Shown: piece by piece, positions 4,329-5,975 of the stretch
Numbering within the stretch: position 1 is the first letter of the stretch
Layout: every line of letters begins with the position of its first letter
NCBI GenBank assembly: GCA_964370965.1
Contig: CAYJLW010000127.1
Location: forward strand, 1 to 5,975
DNA length: 5,975 nt
Direction of reading: 5' to 3'
From: CAYJLW01 sp964370965
GTDB lineage: Bacteria; Actinomycetota; Acidimicrobiia; UBA2766
Notes under the pieces: generated by a model
The model's input: the letters and a program-made list of their open reading frames with translations, nothing else
The model's database searches: none
Told to the model about the DNA's origin: nothing
Made by a program: the position numbers and the translations under genes

Positions 4329-5918
4329 ATGGCTGCGGACACGACTGTGGAACGGATCGCCGGCTGGGCCGCCGGGCTCGACCCCTCCACGATCCCCGAC
4401 GACGTCCTCCGCCTCGCCCGGGCGCAGCGGCGTTCCGTGCTGGGAGCGGTCGCCGCCTCCGGCGCCGACGAGGCCTCCAGGCGGGTGCTCGGCGCTGTGT
4501 CCGCCTGGGCGACGCCGGGGCCGGCCCCCGTCCCGGCCACGGACGTGCGGGGCCGGGTCGAGGACGCCCTGTACGCCGCCGCCGCTCTCTCCGTCGCCCT
4601 CGACTTCGACGACTACCTCTGCTTCGCGCACACCGGCCACTCCGGCGTGCTCGTCCCCCTCCTCCTCGCCGCCGAGCACCCGGCGTCCGGGCGGGAGCAG
4701 CTCGCCGCCCAGGTGATCGCCAACGAGGTGGGCGGCCGCCTCGGCGGCGCCTGCCTCGTCGGGCCCCTCAACGGCCAACTCTGGTCCTTCGTGCACGCCG
4801 CCGGCGCCGCCCTTGCGGCCGGGCGGGTCCTGGGCCTCGACGCCGTCCGCCTCGCCCACGGCCTCGCCCTCGCCCTCACAGCCGCCCCCCGCCCCACGGT
4901 GCCGGGCTTCATGGCCCCGGACTCCAAGCTCCTCACCGCCGCCGAACCGGCCGTGGCGGGCCTGCGGGCCGCCCGCCTCGCCGCCGCCGGAGTCACGGGC
5001 CCCCTCGACGTCCTCGACCACCCCCAGGGGTTCTTCTCTGCCTTCGCCTACGCCCCTCTCCCCGCCCTGCTGGACGCCCTGGGCGCCGGCTGGGCGACGC
5101 GCACCCTCTGCGTGAAGCCCTACCCGGGCTGCGCCTACCTCGACACCACCCTGGACGCCCTGGGCGAGATCGGCCCCGTCCCCGCGGCCGAGGTCGCCGG
5201 GGTGGACGTGGACGCCGGCATCCTCACGGTGGGCATGGACGCCATGTCCGCCGGCTACGCCCGCGCCGACCCCACCCCCGTCACGGTGACGTTCTCCGTG
5301 CCCTGGAACGTTGCCGTGCATGTCGTCGCCGGGCGCGTGACGGCGGACGAGGTCGCGGGGCCCTGGTTGCGAGCGCACGCCGGCGACCTCGCCCGCCTCG
5401 CCGGCGGGGTCCGCCTCCGCCACTCCTGGCCCCTCACCCGCAGAACTCTGGCGGCGATGCGGACGCTCCTCCCCCCCGCCGCGCTCACCCGCGGGGTCGA
5501 TCCCCGCCGCCTCCTCGCCGGGATCCGCGCCACCCGGGCCTCCCACACCGGTGTTCGCGTGGGCCCCGGGGACGCCCTCGAGCTCCTCCGCCTCCTCCGG
5601 CCCCTGGGCCACGGGAGCCCCGGAGGAGCGCAGCGCTCCGGGCGGGTGTGGGACCCGCGCGCCCTGGAGACCTTCGCCATGGCGTTCCCGGCACAGGTCG
5701 GCGTCCGCCTCCGTGACGGCACGATGCGCGAGGCCAGCGTGGACGTCCCCCGGGGCGCCGCCGGGCACCCCACCGAAGGCCCCGAGGCCGTGGCAGCGGC
5801 GAAGCTCGCCCTCTGGGGGCCCCGCCTCTGGGGCGAGCGCACCGCGGCCGACATCGAGAGAGCGGTGGCCGTGGACGCCCCGGACATAGCAGGTCTGCTC
5901 CACGGCCCCGCGACCTGA
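4329..5918 (+). CDS. MmgE/PrpD family protein with an extra internal segment
   Basis: A 529-residue cytoplasmic protein of the MmgE/PrpD family, which includes 2-methylcitrate dehydratase and cis-aconitate decarboxylase as well as many members of unknown reaction. Family marks in order: LDFDDYLCFAHTGHSG (91-106, with the DFDD and His region), the His at 156 before a GAALAAGRVLGLD helix (159-171), K200 in PDSKLL, GFFSAFAY (234-241), VKPYPGC (262-268), TFSVPWNVAVHVVAG (321-335), and a C-terminal FPAQVGVRLRDGTMREASVDVPRG (453-476). The usual His-Pro-Gly after the middle Lys is replaced by TAAEP, so the substrate may differ from known enzymes. It is longer than the typical ~450-480 residues, with an apparent extra stretch at about 366-440. 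The start follows a leaderless-type -10. The stop lies 2 nt before the terminal C run, so nothing can be said of downstream partners. Exact reaction unknown. Confidence 0.87.
   Translation: MAADTTVERIAGWAAGLDPSTIPDDVLRLARAQRRSVLGAVAASGADEASRRVLGAVSAWATPGPAPVPATDVRGRVEDALYAAAALSVALDFDDYLCFAHTGHSGVLVPLLLAAEHPASGREQLAAQVIANEVGGRLGGACLVGPLNGQLWSFVHAAGAALAAGRVLGLDAVRLAHGLALALTAAPRPTVPGFMAPDSKLLTAAEPAVAGLRAARLAAAGVTGPLDVLDHPQGFFSAFAYAPLPALLDALGAGWATRTLCVKPYPGCAYLDTTLDALGEIGPVPAAEVAGVDVDAGILTVGMDAMSAGYARADPTPVTVTFSVPWNVAVHVVAGRVTADEVAGPWLRAHAGDLARLAGGVRLRHSWPLTRRTLAAMRTLLPPAALTRGVDPRRLLAGIRATRASHTGVRVGPGDALELLRLLRPLGHGSPGGAQRSGRVWDPRALETFAMAFPAQVGVRLRDGTMREASVDVPRGAAGHPTEGPEAVAAAKLALWGPRLWGERTAADIERAVAVDAPDIAGLLHGPAT
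5619..5642 (+). repeat. REP-like palindrome inside the MmgE/PrpD gene
   Basis: CCCGGAG (5619-5625) is complementary to CTCCGGG (5636-5642). A nested, alternative pairing joins GGAGCGC (5625-5631) to GCGCTCC (5633-5639) around a single A. The element is translated in frame as PGGAQRSGR, within the extra segment that distinguishes this protein from typical family members. Its GGAGCGCAGCG-type core recalls dispersed palindromic repeats I remember from high-GC bacteria. Only one copy is present in this window, so repeat status is unproven. Confidence 0.4.

Positions 5919-5975
<57 letters not shown>

Noticed and set aside
3469..4716. Plus-strand open frame of 415 codons opposite the EAL gene
   Set aside because: The minus strand carries all EAL catalytic motifs. 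This frame is its mirror and crosses into the start of the MmgE/PrpD gene out of frame.
4140..5903. Minus-strand open frame of 587 codons opposite the MmgE/PrpD gene
   Set aside because: Low-complexity Gly/Glu/Val-rich translation with no motif. The plus strand encodes a recognisable protein over the same span, and this frame also runs into the EAL gene region.

Overview
The window is very GC-rich (clearly above 70% by eye) and densely coding. The genes use GC-ending codons and sit in tight, partly overlapping arrangements. An F420-type luciferase-like oxidoreductase, two TetR regulators and two apparently leaderless starts with a TAGAGN -10 box point to an actinobacterium. An uncultured Acidimicrobiia-like lineage is my best guess, but it is inference. 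Both ends decay into homopolymer: mixed C/G blocks at about 33-77 and a 43-C run from 5921. The window is therefore probably one complete short assembly contig with artefactual tips.

Layout: (1) On the + strand, a haloalkane dehalogenase of the DhlA-like HLD-I type (132-1043) is followed by a possible 22-codon mini-cistron (1043-1111) that overlaps both neighbours. Next comes a luciferase-like (LLM class) F420-dependent oxidoreductase (1108-1974). (2) Two TetR-family regulators follow in tandem (2000-2686 and 2683-3435) with a 4-nt GTGA overlap. Their DNA-reading segments are nearly identical and their ligand domains are unrelated in appearance. (3) Convergent to them on the - strand is a stand-alone EAL-domain cyclic-di-GMP phosphodiesterase (3454-4272). 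(4) Diverging from it is a long MmgE/PrpD-family protein (4329-5918) that carries an extra segment containing a REP-like palindrome.

Working hypothesis: the dehalogenase and oxidoreductase form a small catabolic unit for a halogenated or otherwise xenobiotic-like compound, and the adjacent TetR pair is its likely local regulator. The dehalogenase has a complete catalytic set, so hydrolytic C-halogen cleavage is well supported as chemistry, although the natural substrate is unknown. The EAL and MmgE/PrpD genes share only a 56-bp divergent region and need not belong to the same pathway. I found no tRNA, rRNA, CRISPR array, transposase or defence system. The most unusual points are the tandem TetR pair with atypical HTH residues, the mini-cistron, the palindrome inside the MmgE/PrpD extra segment, and the inverted repeat around the putative dehalogenase promoter.
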